In this document: positions 1 through 6,592 of the stretch, one piece after another | Numbering within the stretch: position 1 is the first letter of the stretch | Layout of the letters: each line of letters opens with the position of its first letter | Assembly (NCBI GenBank): GCA_028683635.1 | Contig: JAQUHL010000034.1 | Span: 1 to 10,507, forward strand | Origin: Candidatus Cloacimonadota bacterium | GTDB taxonomy: Bacteria > Cloacimonadota > Cloacimonadia > Cloacimonadales > Cloacimonadaceae | Length of the DNA stretch: 10,507 nucleotides | Direction: 5' to 3' | Program-made: the position numbers and the translations under genes | Notes under the pieces: model-generated | The model's database searches: none | Seen by the model: the letters and a program-made list of their open reading frames with translations, nothing else | Told to the model about the DNA's origin: nothing

Positions 1-1196
1 TCCGATAGGTTTTCCAACGAAGAAGCTGTGATTTTGGCGGATTGAACCATTTTGTGATAAGACAGGATCAGCATGGCTTCGGTGTTTATGAAAAAGGCTT
101 GGACACCAAGCAATTCAACATTCGTGTTCATAGCCAGGGTTTTTATATAGATGGGAATGGCTTTTGAATATTCTCCCGTGCTCAGATAATGATCTGCCAC
201 ATATTTCTGGAGGATGGTAATTGGTACCCGGATTGGGCTTTCCTCGCCACCTTCGCTGAGGATATCGAAATTTTGCTCACTATCTTCATCATTATTGATG
301 AAGACAAGCCCATCTTCAGTGGCAAGCTTTTCAACAATGCTGAGGAACTCATTTTGAAATCCGTAGTCCCAGTAGTATTTCCTGATCTCGAGGAGCCTGT
401 CATCAAAGTCCTTAAAGGTTTCCGCCTGGATGAGATAGGGATAGCAAAGCGATTCTGCCCCCTGAGCCTGATTGATATTGAAATAGGCTTCTATCCCCCT
501 CAGAATGAAGGAATACCGGGTGCCGGAATCGATCTCTTTGGCAAGGACGGATTCTACCAGGAAGACCAGCGCAGGGTGGTTTGCTGCTTCCTCATACTTA
601 TCTGCCAGAAGGCTGACGGTCTCTATCCAATGCTCGTCATAAGTATCGGCATGATCTACGATGTAGCTGAAGTGTTGCATCGCCCGGGTCTCATTTCCCA
701 GGTCCTGTTCTAGGAGGGCAAGGCGATATCTGCTCTGGGCATCATCCGGATAGGCTTCAAGGTAGCTGTCCAGGCAAGCTCGGGCGCTATCCTGGTTTTC
801 AAAATGATTTAAATAGATCAGACCCAGGTGTTTATCAAAGATCCTGGCTTCGGGATATAGCAGCTTGGCACTTTGTACCAGATTCCAGGCCAGGCCATAA
901 TATTCCTTCTCCAGCAAGGTTTCGACAAAATCAATCAGGATTTGCTGGTTGGAAGGGTCCTGATTCAGTTTCTCGATATGATCCGTGATCTGATCATAGT
1001 CCCAGCCGTAATATGGATCATCATTTTCTTCAGGATAGACCGCCAGGGTATCGATATACGCTTCTTCCTGGGACTTGGTATCAAATCCATCCATAGGTTC
1101 AAAGGCATAGCTTCCCCCGCCTTCGGAGAAGGGTGCTCCCCAAAGCAAGCTCAACAGCAGCAACATAGGGATCAAAAGAATCATTGTGGCTTTCAT
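1..1196 (-). CDS. Exported TPR-type repeat protein (partial, 3' end outside window)
   Basis: The leftward frame is open from an ATG at 1196 to the left edge, giving 398 visible codons and no stop, so the C-terminus is missing. Residues 1-21 are a signal peptide (MKAT, then a Leu/Met-rich core, then LLWGA). No lipobox cysteine is seen, so periplasmic or outer-membrane-associated is likely. The body is acidic and helical, with repeating pairs of amphipathic helices and motifs such as YPEARIFDKHLGLIYL, YPDDAQSRYRLALLEQ and TGEYSKAIPIY. These resemble tetratricopeptide repeats, which are protein-interaction scaffolds. A GAGGTGA Shine-Dalgarno lies just upstream; the spacing is short (about 2 nt) but no better start exists. 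It is third in a leftward cluster, separated from gene 1276-1698 by a terminator-like hairpin, so it may be transcribed partly by read-through or from its own promoter. The partner is unknown. The gene is solid; the TPR assignment is from sequence pattern only. Confidence 0.8.
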   Translation of the reverse strand, partial: MKATMILLIPMLLLLSLLWGAPFSEGGGSYAFEPMDGFDTKSQEEAYIDTLAVYPEENDDPYYGWDYDQITDHIEKLNQDPSNQQILIDFVETLLEKEYYGLAWNLVQSAKLLYPEARIFDKHLGLIYLNHFENQDSARACLDSYLEAYPDDAQSRYRLALLEQDLGNETRAMQHFSYIVDHADTYDEHWIETVSLLADKYEEAANHPALVFLVESVLAKEIDSGTRYSFILRGIEAYFNINQAQGAESLCYPYLIQAETFKDFDDRLLEIRKYYWDYGFQNEFLSIVEKLATEDGLVFINNDEDSEQNFDILSEGGEESPIRVPITILQKYVADHYLSTGEYSKAIPIYIKTLAMNTNVELLGVQAFFINTEAMLILSYHKMVQSAKITASSLENLS

Positions 1197-1212
1197 CTTC
1201 ACCTCGCATATA

Positions 1213-1252
1213 GAGAAAAAATTGGCTGCAAAGCCATGGGACTTGCAGCCAA
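1213..1252 (-). terminator. Rho-independent terminator after the Cys-rich-tail gene
   Basis: The arms TTGGCTGCAA (1222-1231) and TTGCAGCCAA (1243-1252) form a perfect 10-bp stem with an 11-nt loop. Read leftward, the stem is followed at once by TTTTTTCTC, a classic U-tract. It lies 24 bp past the stop of the gene at 1276-1698 and 17 bp upstream of the next start at 1196. It should end or attenuate transcription between them. Confidence 0.75.
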
Positions 1253-1275
1253 AAATTGTCATTTGGGATCTGGGC

Positions 1276-1698
1276 TTATTCTTTGTCCTTGCAACAATCT
1301 TCGTCGCAATTTTCCTTATCGCAGTTGCCTTCCTCATCGTGGTTTTCACCACCGCAGCAGCATTCTTCCTCAGTATCTTCACATTTGATGCCAACTTCGA
1401 TTTCCAGGGCACCCTTGGCAAGCTCAGGATAGAAATCTTCCACATATTCACGCACAGTAGTTTCGATGTCGGAATGCTTATCCAAAATCTCTTGAGGGAA
1501 GCCGACCTTGATCTTGAGGGTGTTGAAAGCTTTCATCATCTTTGTGGATGGTTTTTCGCCATAGACGTTATTCAGGAATTCCGGAAGGGATTTCTGCAGC
1601 TTTGTAAGCCCGCTGATCTTTTTGTATTCTTTGTAACCAAGGTATCCGGCCAAAGCGGTTCCTCCGAGAAAGAGGACAGTTTTGAAAAATTTCTTCAT
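1276..1698 (-). CDS. Small membrane-anchored protein with Cys-rich acidic C-terminal tail
   Basis: This 140-residue protein starts MKKFFKTVLFLGGTALAGYL. One short Gly/Ala-rich hydrophobic segment (about 7-21) followed by lysines resembles the N-terminal anchor of YtxH-type proteins. Residues 30-100 form a soluble, probably helical domain that I do not recognise. The last 35 residues (106-140) carry eight cysteines (106, 113, 114, 115, 126, 131, 135, 136), a histidine at 120 and many Asp/Glu, including a CCC run and a CC pair. Such a tail suggests binding of a thiophilic metal, but no named metallothionein or zinc-ribbon spacing is evident. A GAGGTGA ribosome site sits 4 nt before the ATG. The gene starts 18 bp after the stop of the upstream OB-fold gene, so the two are probably co-transcribed, and a strong hairpin terminator follows. 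Function unknown. Confidence 0.75.
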   Translation of the reverse strand: MKKFFKTVLFLGGTALAGYLGYKEYKKISGLTKLQKSLPEFLNNVYGEKPSTKMMKAFNTLKIKVGFPQEILDKHSDIETTVREYVEDFYPELAKGALEIEVGIKCEDTEEECCCGGENHDEEGNCDKENCDEDCCKDKE

Positions 1699-1716
1699 GA
1701 TCTCACCTCTATATGT

Positions 1717-2430
1717 TTATTTGTATATGGATTTGATTCTCCCCCAGGAACGGTTGTTATTGAACACAGGCTGCATCAGCACTGCATCGCCACGTTCCCT
1801 GAGGTTCAGCGAATACTCACCAAAGCTATAAGTTACCACCCCGGTAAGAGATAAATACTGGTCTCCGATCCTGGGGCTGAGGTTGATTGCCCGCTCCCCG
1901 AATGAAGAGGTGAGCACATAGCACTGTCCGGTCCCATCCGTGACTCCAAACCTGCCCTTGGCACCCGGCACCTGGGAACAGGTGGCATTGGTGATCTTGA
2001 CCAGGACGCCTTCATAGGCTTCTGCCTCGACTGATCTGGATAACTGGCCGGTGGTGACGTTCACGGGTTGGGGAAGCGGATGCCTTCTTTCCAGAAGGCG
2101 AAAACGATCCGGATTCAGGATGCTGGTCATCCCAAAAGATTCACCCACAGTGCCACTGATCTGGATTCTATCACCAATCGAGACATTGCTCCGTTTATCC
2201 GAAATGTGGATACTTCTCCACATCCCGCCATTGGCTTCACTGAGGAAATATCCTCCACTGTGCAAATTAATGGCCGTAACGATTCCTTCAATGGTGACTG
2301 CCTTGCCAAGATAGGGGGATGGGTAAGTATTATCTATACCGGACGCACTTGTATATTGAATATCATATATCGATATTGCATAGGCACTTATGCCTAATAA
2401 TACAAGCAAGAAGGTCATGATAACTTTCAT
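1717..2430 (-). CDS. Secreted protein with two tandem OB-fold-like domains
   Basis: The 237-residue protein has a clear Sec signal peptide (1-18, cut likely after AYA). The mature N-terminus SIYDIQYTSASG leads into a first OB-like domain at about 40-110, with GKAVTIEGIVTA, GGYFLSE, IGDRIQISGTV and ESFGMTSI. This is the pattern of OB-fold modules found next to secreted nucleases and lamin-tail proteins in Gram-negative environmental bacteria. A second, more diverged copy spans about 135-220 (YEGVLVKI, GRFGVTDGTGQCYV, IGDQYLSLTGVV, EYSLNL). No nuclease or sorting domain is attached, so this may be a stand-alone binding protein for nucleic acid or polysaccharide. The start is supported by AGAGGT four bases upstream. 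It is the first gene of the leftward cluster. The domain call is by pattern; the ligand is unknown. Confidence 0.75.
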   Translation of the reverse strand: MKVIMTFLLVLLGISAYAISIYDIQYTSASGIDNTYPSPYLGKAVTIEGIVTAINLHSGGYFLSEANGGMWRSIHISDKRSNVSIGDRIQISGTVGESFGMTSILNPDRFRLLERRHPLPQPVNVTTGQLSRSVEAEAYEGVLVKITNATCSQVPGAKGRFGVTDGTGQCYVLTSSFGERAINLSPRIGDQYLSLTGVVTYSFGEYSLNLRERGDAVLMQPVFNNNRSWGRIKSIYK

Positions 2431-2448
2431 TTTTACCTCTATAATGCT

Positions 2449-2476
2449 AAACTAATAGCACTCGCATCTTTGTCAA
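2449..2476 (-). promoter_or_regulatory. Candidate sigma-70-type promoter for the leftward OB-fold operon
   Basis: Read leftward there is a perfect TTGACA (2476-2471), a 16-nt spacer and a weak TAGTTT (2454-2449). Initiation near 2442 would leave a leader of only about a dozen bases containing AGAGGT. The -35 is convincing and the -10 is poor (3 of 6 matches), so the placement is tentative. Confidence 0.35.
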
Positions 2477-2523
2477 GAAGAAAGATTTGCTTCCCGCTCA
2501 CTCGCTTTTTTCAAAACATTTAT

Positions 2524-2666
2524 AAAGACCACTGAATAGTGGGTTGTAGGGCGAAGCCCTACTCCTTTTAGGGTGGTGGGCGGGAATAGAATCATAAAAA
2601 ACAAGCCCCACAACCAGCATGTTTAGAAGTCTGTGTTTCGATAAAGCGGGATGTGCAACGGTCTTC
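2524..2666 (+). repeat. Family 1 intergenic repeat, copy A (143 bp)
   Basis: This copy begins AAAGACC and ends CGGTCTT, so the ends are inverted relative to each other. It contains the hairpin GTAGGGC-GAA-GCCCTAC (2546-2562), then TCCTTTT, then the G-rich motif GGGTGGTGGGCGGG. Copies B (5616) and C (9902) are recognisably the same along their whole length and in the same orientation. Copy A is the most diverged, with differences and a small indel in the middle. No coding capacity is conserved. It lies in the spacer between divergently transcribed genes. Confidence 0.85.
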
Positions 2667-2738
2667 CATATGGTTTTGAAGCAATAAATAAGCCACACAC
2701 CCAAAAAAAAGAATCCCGCTATCTTCCTGCATTTGCAC

Positions 2739-2767
2739 TTGACAGTTTATTTATCCTCAAATAGCTT
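2739..2767 (+). promoter_or_regulatory. Candidate promoter upstream of the TonB-like/amylase pair
   Basis: TTGACA at 2739-2744 is followed by a 17-nt spacer and TAGCTT (2762-2767), which keeps the T-A and final T of a -10 box. A transcript starting near 2774 would have a leader of about 150 nt that includes the family 2 repeat copy. The -10 is weak. Confidence 0.3.
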
Positions 2768-2801
2768 GGCAGCGGAAGCTGCAGCATGCTGGCAATAAGG
2801 C

Positions 2802-2891
2802 TTCCATTTAGACATGACATTGTTCCACGGGGTATGGAGTTGAACCCAATTGGCCCGGGCCTGGATGATGTCATTTCGAAGTGGAAACTGC
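2802..2891. repeat. Family 2 inverted-terminus repeat, copy 1 (about 90 bp)
   Basis: The left end TTCCATTTAGACATGACAT and the right end, read in reverse complement TTCCACTTCGAAATGACAT, match at 16 of 19 positions. The interior CACGGGGTATGGAG and GGGCCTGGATGATGTC align with copies 2 (5792) and 3 (6971). The right flank, reverse-complemented, shares CAGTTTCCACTT with the left flank of copy 2, so the full terminal repeat is probably longer than the core. It occupies the presumed leader of the TonB-like gene. Confidence 0.75.
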
Positions 2892-2924
2892 ATTACTGGT
2901 GATTGCCGCTGCAAAGGAAGGATA

Positions 2925-3335
2925 ATGATATTCCGCTACATTCTTTTGATTCTGATGTTTGCTTTTTATGGCTGTTGGGAAAAAATGCCCGAACAGGCCT
3001 CCTTGCCTGAAGTTCCCCCCAGCGACACAGCCAGCACCGATACCAGTTCATTTTCCTTCGAACCCTTCGATGAACCACCCAAACTTATTGAATACCAGAT
3101 CCCCCACCATCCCAGGCATTCCACAAACAAAGATGTAAGAGGCAGCGTTATCCTCATGGTCGAAGTTTTGGAAAGCGGGGCTGTGGGATCTGTCCGGATC
3201 CGCAAATCACTGGATGCCGGAGCCGGAGGTTTGGATGAAATTGCTCTTCAGGCAGTAAAAAGATGGAAGTATCAGCCCGCCCTGAAGGACAGCCTTCCCG
3301 TTCGGGCCGAGATTGTTCAAGCCATCGATTTTTAG
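2925..3335 (+). CDS. Small TonB C-terminal-domain lipoprotein
   Basis: The ATG at 2925 follows AGGAAGG by a few bases and opens MIFRYILLILMFAFYGC, a short signal peptide ending at Cys17. The lipobox is imperfect (Tyr at -2, Phe at -3), but the hydrophobic stretch is too short for a normal membrane anchor, so a lipoprotein is the best reading. A longer in-frame ORF from 2850 is rejected because its extra 25 residues are encoded mainly by repeat DNA. Residues 18-60 are a Pro/Ser/Thr-rich linker. Residues 62-136 match the TonB C-terminal fold: GSVILMVEVLESGAVGSV, LDEIALQAVKRWKYQPA, then PVRAEI and a final aromatic. TonB couples proton-motive force to outer-membrane receptors, but this 136-residue protein lacks a standard anchor and a long proline spacer, so it may not energise transport. 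Its stop codon overlaps the ribosome site of the amylase gene, which implies translational coupling. Confidence 0.75.
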   Translation: MIFRYILLILMFAFYGCWEKMPEQASLPEVPPSDTASTDTSSFSFEPFDEPPKLIEYQIPHHPRHSTNKDVRGSVILMVEVLESGAVGSVRIRKSLDAGAGGLDEIALQAVKRWKYQPALKDSLPVRAEIVQAIDF

Positions 3336-3339
3336 GAGG
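3334..3339 (+). promoter_or_regulatory. Shine-Dalgarno of the amylase gene overlapping the upstream stop
   Basis: AGGAGG begins inside the TAG stop codon (3333-3335) of the TonB-like gene and lies 6 nt before the ATG at 3346. It fixes that start over an upstream in-frame ATG at 3313, which lies inside the preceding gene and has no such site. Confidence 0.85.
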
Positions 3340-3345
3340 TTGGCA

Positions 3346-5574
3346 ATGAAAAGGATCCGTTTCTATTATGAAGCTCCCACCCTGGGAGATCACACAGTCG
3401 GCATCACCGGTGATTTCACATCCTGGAAAATCCTGGAAATGCACGATCTGGGAGGAGTATATCAGCTTTCACTACCGCTGGAACCCGGAACCTACCGCTA
3501 CAAGCTCATCGTGGATGGTTCCTGGATTACAGACCCCCAAAACTCACACACCGAACCCGATCCCTACGGGGGCCTGAACTCCGTCATCCAGATCGAGGAA
3601 TATGACTATCTGCTCATCTGGGAAGACCTGAAACATCATCTGGAACACCTCGACCAGAGGGAGCATCCCTTCCATCTCATTACCAGGATATCCGAAAGCG
3701 TTTATGAAATCCGTTTCCGCTGGTTCAGAAACCTCGCGGACAAAATCTTTATGCACCTGGGAGACAACGAAATCGAGCTGATTCCGATCGGTAGGGATAT
3801 GTTTTATGATTACTTCCATTATTGCCTGAAAGCGCCAGGATCCCAAATCCTCAGCTTCCATATCCGCATCCAGTATCAGGAAAACACAGTACTGGCAGGA
3901 AGGAGCGGATTCAGTTTTTGCAATTCAGATAATCCCGATGAGGAGCTTGGCAAGATCGAAGCTTTCCAGGAACAAGCGGAACTTATGCCCATCTTTGAAA
4001 TCCCGGACTGGGTAAAAAATGGCATAATCTACCAGATCTTCCCGGATCGCTTCCACAATGGAGATCCCAAGCTCAATCAGGATTTTGGGGAATGGTATTA
4101 TCAGGATGTCAAAGATCCTCCTCCTGCGGTTGAGCACTTGCAACCCTTCCAGGAATATTACCACTTTGTGGATAACTGGAGGGATATCACCGGCCTGGAC
4201 CAAAGTCCCTGGCTTCCTGATGGCAAGCCGGATTGGTGGTCCTTCTATGGAGGCGACATCCCGGGTGTTACCCAGAAGCTGGACTACCTGGTCGCCCTGG
4301 GCATAACTATCATCTATTTCAATCCCCTCTGGGAAGCAAAATCAAACCACAAATACGATTCTGCAGATTACCTGAAGATCGATCCCCATTTCGGGACTGA
4401 AAAGGATCTCAAAGAACTGGTCTCTGAATGTCATAAACGGGGCATCAAACTGATTCTGGATGTGGCTTTCAACCATACCGGAGAAACCTTCTGGGCCTTT
4501 AGGGACTGCCTGGAAAAGGGACCCTATTCCGAATACTGGAATTGGTACGATTTCCATAAGTTTCCCATTCCCAAACCCCTGCCTCCGGATTTTAAACCCA
4601 AGGAATATTACCAGTGCTGGTGGGGCATCAAAGATATGCCGGATCTGAATTATGACCTCTCCCGCAGCCATCCTGAAGAAAACTACATCACAGAAATCGA
4701 CAAAGCAGTGCCCAATGAACCGCTGGTCGAATACGTCCTCAAAGCTGCCCGCTGGTGGATCAGTGAGATGGATTTTGATGGCTTCAGGCTCGACGTTCCG
4801 GACGAGGTACCCTTCTGGTTTTGGGAACTTTTCCGCCAGGAAATCAAAGCTCTCAAACCTGATGCCTGGCTAGTCGGTGAGCTGTGGCACAATGCCGAAG
4901 ACTGGGTATCCCCCAAATACTTCGATTCTGTGATGAACTATGCCTATTTCAAAGCCCCTGTGATCGATTACCTGGTAACCCGCACGATTTCCCTGCAGGA
5001 ATTTCAAAACCGTATCTGCGAAGGTCTCACCAAATATCCCTTCCATGCCCTGAAGGCGATGATGAATCTTTTGGGAAGCCATGATACATGGCGGATCTGG
5101 AACCTGGTGGACAAAGATATCGATCTGCTCAAAATTACCATCCTCTTCCAAATGACCTTCCTGGGTGCGCCGCATATCTATTATGGCGATGAAATCTGCA
5201 TGCACGGCAAAAAAGATCCGGATAACCGCCGTCCCTTCAACTGGAATTGGGAAATCCGCGAAGAAGCACGCGACGCTCACGACCTCTACCAAAGGAGCAT
5301 CGTGCTTCGCAAAGCCGAACCCCTGCTGGTCGATGGTGAATTCGCCTTCGTGGATATCAATCTGCCTCTCTGTGTCTTCAAGCGCTATAATGAAACCAGG
5401 GAAGTCCTCATCTACATCAATCCCACCGATGAAGAGATCAGTTTTAGCATATCAAGTAGCTCCGAAATTCTGCTCTCCACCAGTGACCTCTCCCACGAAA
5501 CACTTGCCAACAGGAAAGATAGAGTAATAACTCTGCCTGCCAAGAGCGGTATAGTTACCAGATTTCAGGGCTAA
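3346..5574 (+). CDS. Cytoplasmic GH13 neopullulanase/cyclomaltodextrinase-type amylase with CBM48
   Basis: This 742-residue enzyme hydrolyses alpha-1,4 (perhaps also alpha-1,6) glucosidic bonds in maltodextrins, cyclodextrins, pullulan or glycogen fragments. Residues 1-85 are an AMPK/CBM48-type glycogen-binding domain (GITGDFTSW, PGTYRYKLIVDG, WITDPQN). Residues about 86-215 resemble the CBM34-like N-domain of neopullulanases. The TIM barrel starts near IPDWVKNGIIYQIFPDRF. Conserved GH13 regions are DVAFNH (372-377), GFRLD with nucleophile Asp483 and Arg481, GELW with acid/base Glu512, and GSHD with His579 and Asp580. The fifth region is MPDLN (431-435), the form described as intermediate between neopullulanases (MPKLN) and oligo-1,6-glucosidases (QPDLN). 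A beta-sandwich C-domain fills about 660-742. All catalytic residues are present. No signal peptide is seen, so it acts in the cytoplasm. The extra CBM48 explains a length above the usual near-600 residues. The exact substrate cannot be settled from sequence. Confidence 0.93.
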   Translation: MKRIRFYYEAPTLGDHTVGITGDFTSWKILEMHDLGGVYQLSLPLEPGTYRYKLIVDGSWITDPQNSHTEPDPYGGLNSVIQIEEYDYLLIWEDLKHHLEHLDQREHPFHLITRISESVYEIRFRWFRNLADKIFMHLGDNEIELIPIGRDMFYDYFHYCLKAPGSQILSFHIRIQYQENTVLAGRSGFSFCNSDNPDEELGKIEAFQEQAELMPIFEIPDWVKNGIIYQIFPDRFHNGDPKLNQDFGEWYYQDVKDPPPAVEHLQPFQEYYHFVDNWRDITGLDQSPWLPDGKPDWWSFYGGDIPGVTQKLDYLVALGITIIYFNPLWEAKSNHKYDSADYLKIDPHFGTEKDLKELVSECHKRGIKLILDVAFNHTGETFWAFRDCLEKGPYSEYWNWYDFHKFPIPKPLPPDFKPKEYYQCWWGIKDMPDLNYDLSRSHPEENYITEIDKAVPNEPLVEYVLKAARWWISEMDFDGFRLDVPDEVPFWFWELFRQEIKALKPDAWLVGELWHNAEDWVSPKYFDSVMNYAYFKAPVIDYLVTRTISLQEFQNRICEGLTKYPFHALKAMMNLLGSHDTWRIWNLVDKDIDLLKITILFQMTFLGAPHIYYGDEICMHGKKDPDNRRPFNWNWEIREEARDAHDLYQRSIVLRKAEPLLVDGEFAFVDINLPLCVFKRYNETREVLIYINPTDEEISFSISSSSEILLSTSDLSHETLANRKDRVITLPAKSGIVTRFQG

Positions 5575-5615
5575 TCCACGCCCCTGGGTTGCTTAACCAC
5601 TTGGCTTCCACTGTA

Positions 5616-5757
5616 AAAGACCATTGAATAATGGGTTGTAGGGCGATGCCCTACTCCTTTTAGGGTGGTGGGCGGGAATAGATATGCAAAAATAAGCCTC
5701 ACAACCAGCATATTTGGAAGTCTGTATTTCGATAAATCGGGATGTGCAACGGTCTTT
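5616..5757 (+). repeat. Family 1 intergenic repeat, copy B (142 bp)
   Basis: Its ends are AAAGACCATTG and CAACGGTCTTT, an 11-bp terminal inverted repeat with one mismatch. The internal hairpin is GTAGGGC-GAT-GCCCTAC (5638-5654), followed by TCCTTTT and GGGTGGTGGGC (5663-5673). Stem plus T-rich tract resembles an intrinsic terminator in the rightward direction. It sits 41 bp past the amylase stop, where no other good terminator is visible, so it may serve that role. It differs from copy C at 8 substitutions over the element, about 94 percent identity by eye. Confidence 0.88.
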
Positions 5758-5791
5758 ATGAGTTCAAATGAGAATATAATACAGTTTCCAC

Positions 5792-5878
5792 TTTGAAATG
5801 ACATAATCAAACGGGGCATGGGGCGGAGCCCCATACAATATTGGGTGGTGGGCTGGGCATGGATTATGTCATTTCAAA
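5792..5878. repeat. Family 2 inverted-terminus repeat, copy 2 (87 bp, best preserved)
   Basis: TTTGAAATGACATAAT (5792-5807) and ATTATGTCATTTCAAA (5863-5878) are perfect 16-bp inverted termini. The centre has the hairpin ATGGGGC-GGA-GCCCCAT (5818-5834) and GGGTGGTGGGC (5843-5853), the same module order as in family 1. It begins 34 bp after family 1 copy B. There is no coding capacity. It looks like a MITE-like or structured-RNA element. Confidence 0.88.
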
Positions 5879-5887
5879 CTAAACACG

Positions 5888-5919
5888 ATATAACTCCTTT
5901 TATTTATACAGAGTTATAT
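5888..5919. repeat. A+T-rich 9-bp inverted repeat between convergent genes
   Basis: ATATAACTC (5888-5896) and GAGTTATAT (5911-5919) are perfect inverted arms around a 14-nt loop. It lies 41 bp beyond the end of the leftward DHFR gene. There is no U-tract on the leftward side (CGTGTTTA follows), so it is at best a weak terminator for that gene; a protein-binding palindrome is also possible. Confidence 0.45.
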
Positions 5920-5960
5920 GGGTTGTTCCCGATAAATCGTGAACCTTAGGCTATACAAGC

Positions 5961-6482
5961 TCACCGAGCAACCCGGATATATTCATTGAAGCTGATGTGG
6001 TATCCGTCTTTGGTAGTCATTTGCTCGAAATAGAGGCAATTCCACTCCCCCGGGTCGTATTCGGGGAACCAGGTATCACCTTCGAATTCATACTCGATCC
6101 GGGTGATATGGAGCTTCCCCACCAGGGGTAAAAACTGCCTGAATATTGCTGCCCCGCCGATGATGAAGCAGGTGTCGTCTCCGATGTGTTCCAGTGCTTC
6201 CGGGATACTGCGGCACATGATGCATCCGGGGACGAAAAGATCCTCATCCGAGCTCAGGATAAGGTTTGTGCGCTGATCGAGAGGTTTCCCAAGAGAAAAG
6301 TAGGTCCTTTTGCCCATCAGAATCTTGTGCCCCAGGGTCTTGGACCGGAAATAAGCCAGATCCTCCGGAATCTTCCAGGGCAGATGCATCTCTTTGCCGA
6401 TCAGCCGATTCCGGTCGTACGCCACGATGATGGCGAGATTCTCCTGCGGTCGGGCAGGATTAAAATGCTGTGTTTCATTCAT
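5961..6482 (-). CDS. folA: Dihydrofolate reductase
   Basis: DHFR reduces dihydrofolate to tetrahydrofolate with NADPH in the cytoplasm, feeding thymidylate, purine and methionine synthesis. From the ATG at 6482 the protein is 173 residues. Diagnostic features are NRLIGKEMHLPWKIPEDLAYF with the substrate-binding acid Asp41 (equivalent to E. coli Asp27), the NADPH-binding KILMGKRTYFSLGKPL, NLILSS, FIIGGAAIFRQFLP and EGDTWFPEY. An extension of about 14 residues precedes the core strand. A TTG start at 6560 (199 residues) is possible but has no ribosome site and would put the promoter inside the gene. The chosen ATG also lacks a Shine-Dalgarno, but lies exactly where transcription should begin, pointing to a leaderless mRNA. 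No thymidylate synthase gene, a common neighbour, is present in the window. The gene is transcribed convergently with the amylase and divergently from the small membrane protein. Confidence 0.95.
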   Translation of the reverse strand: MNETQHFNPARPQENLAIIVAYDRNRLIGKEMHLPWKIPEDLAYFRSKTLGHKILMGKRTYFSLGKPLDQRTNLILSSDEDLFVPGCIMCRSIPEALEHIGDDTCFIIGGAAIFRQFLPLVGKLHITRIEYEFEGDTWFPEYDPGEWNCLYFEQMTTKDGYHISFNEYIRVAR

Positions 6483-6488
6483 GTGAAC

Positions 6489-6517
6489 AGGATAGGAAAG
6501 AGGCAGGCATCTGTCAA
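6489..6517 (-). promoter_or_regulatory. Strong promoter placing the folA start codon at +1
   Basis: Leftward reading gives TTGACA (6517-6512), exactly 17 nt, TATCCT (6494-6489), then GTTCAC and the ATG. The A of the ATG (6482) is the seventh base after the -10 box, the usual initiation position. This predicts a leaderless transcript and explains the missing ribosome site. Confidence 0.6.
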
Positions 6518-6592
6518 TCACAATATCCTGGAAGTTTGGAACGAAAATAGTATTTGACAATATCGGATCAGTACTTAGGAAGGAGAAAATAC

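Noticed and set aside
189..713. Rightward open frames opposite the TPR gene
   Set aside because: The leftward frame is open for 398 codons with signal peptide, ribosome site and helical repeats; the rightward frames are its shadow.
2850..2924. N-terminal extension of the TonB-like protein from an ATG at 2850
   Set aside because: The extra residues are encoded mainly by the family 2 repeat. The internal ATG at 2925 has a ribosome site and starts a proper signal peptide.
6554..6576. Rightward TTGACA at 6554 as the -35 of the small membrane protein gene
   Set aside because: At 16-18 nt spacing the following sequence is AGGAAG-like, with no usable -10 box.
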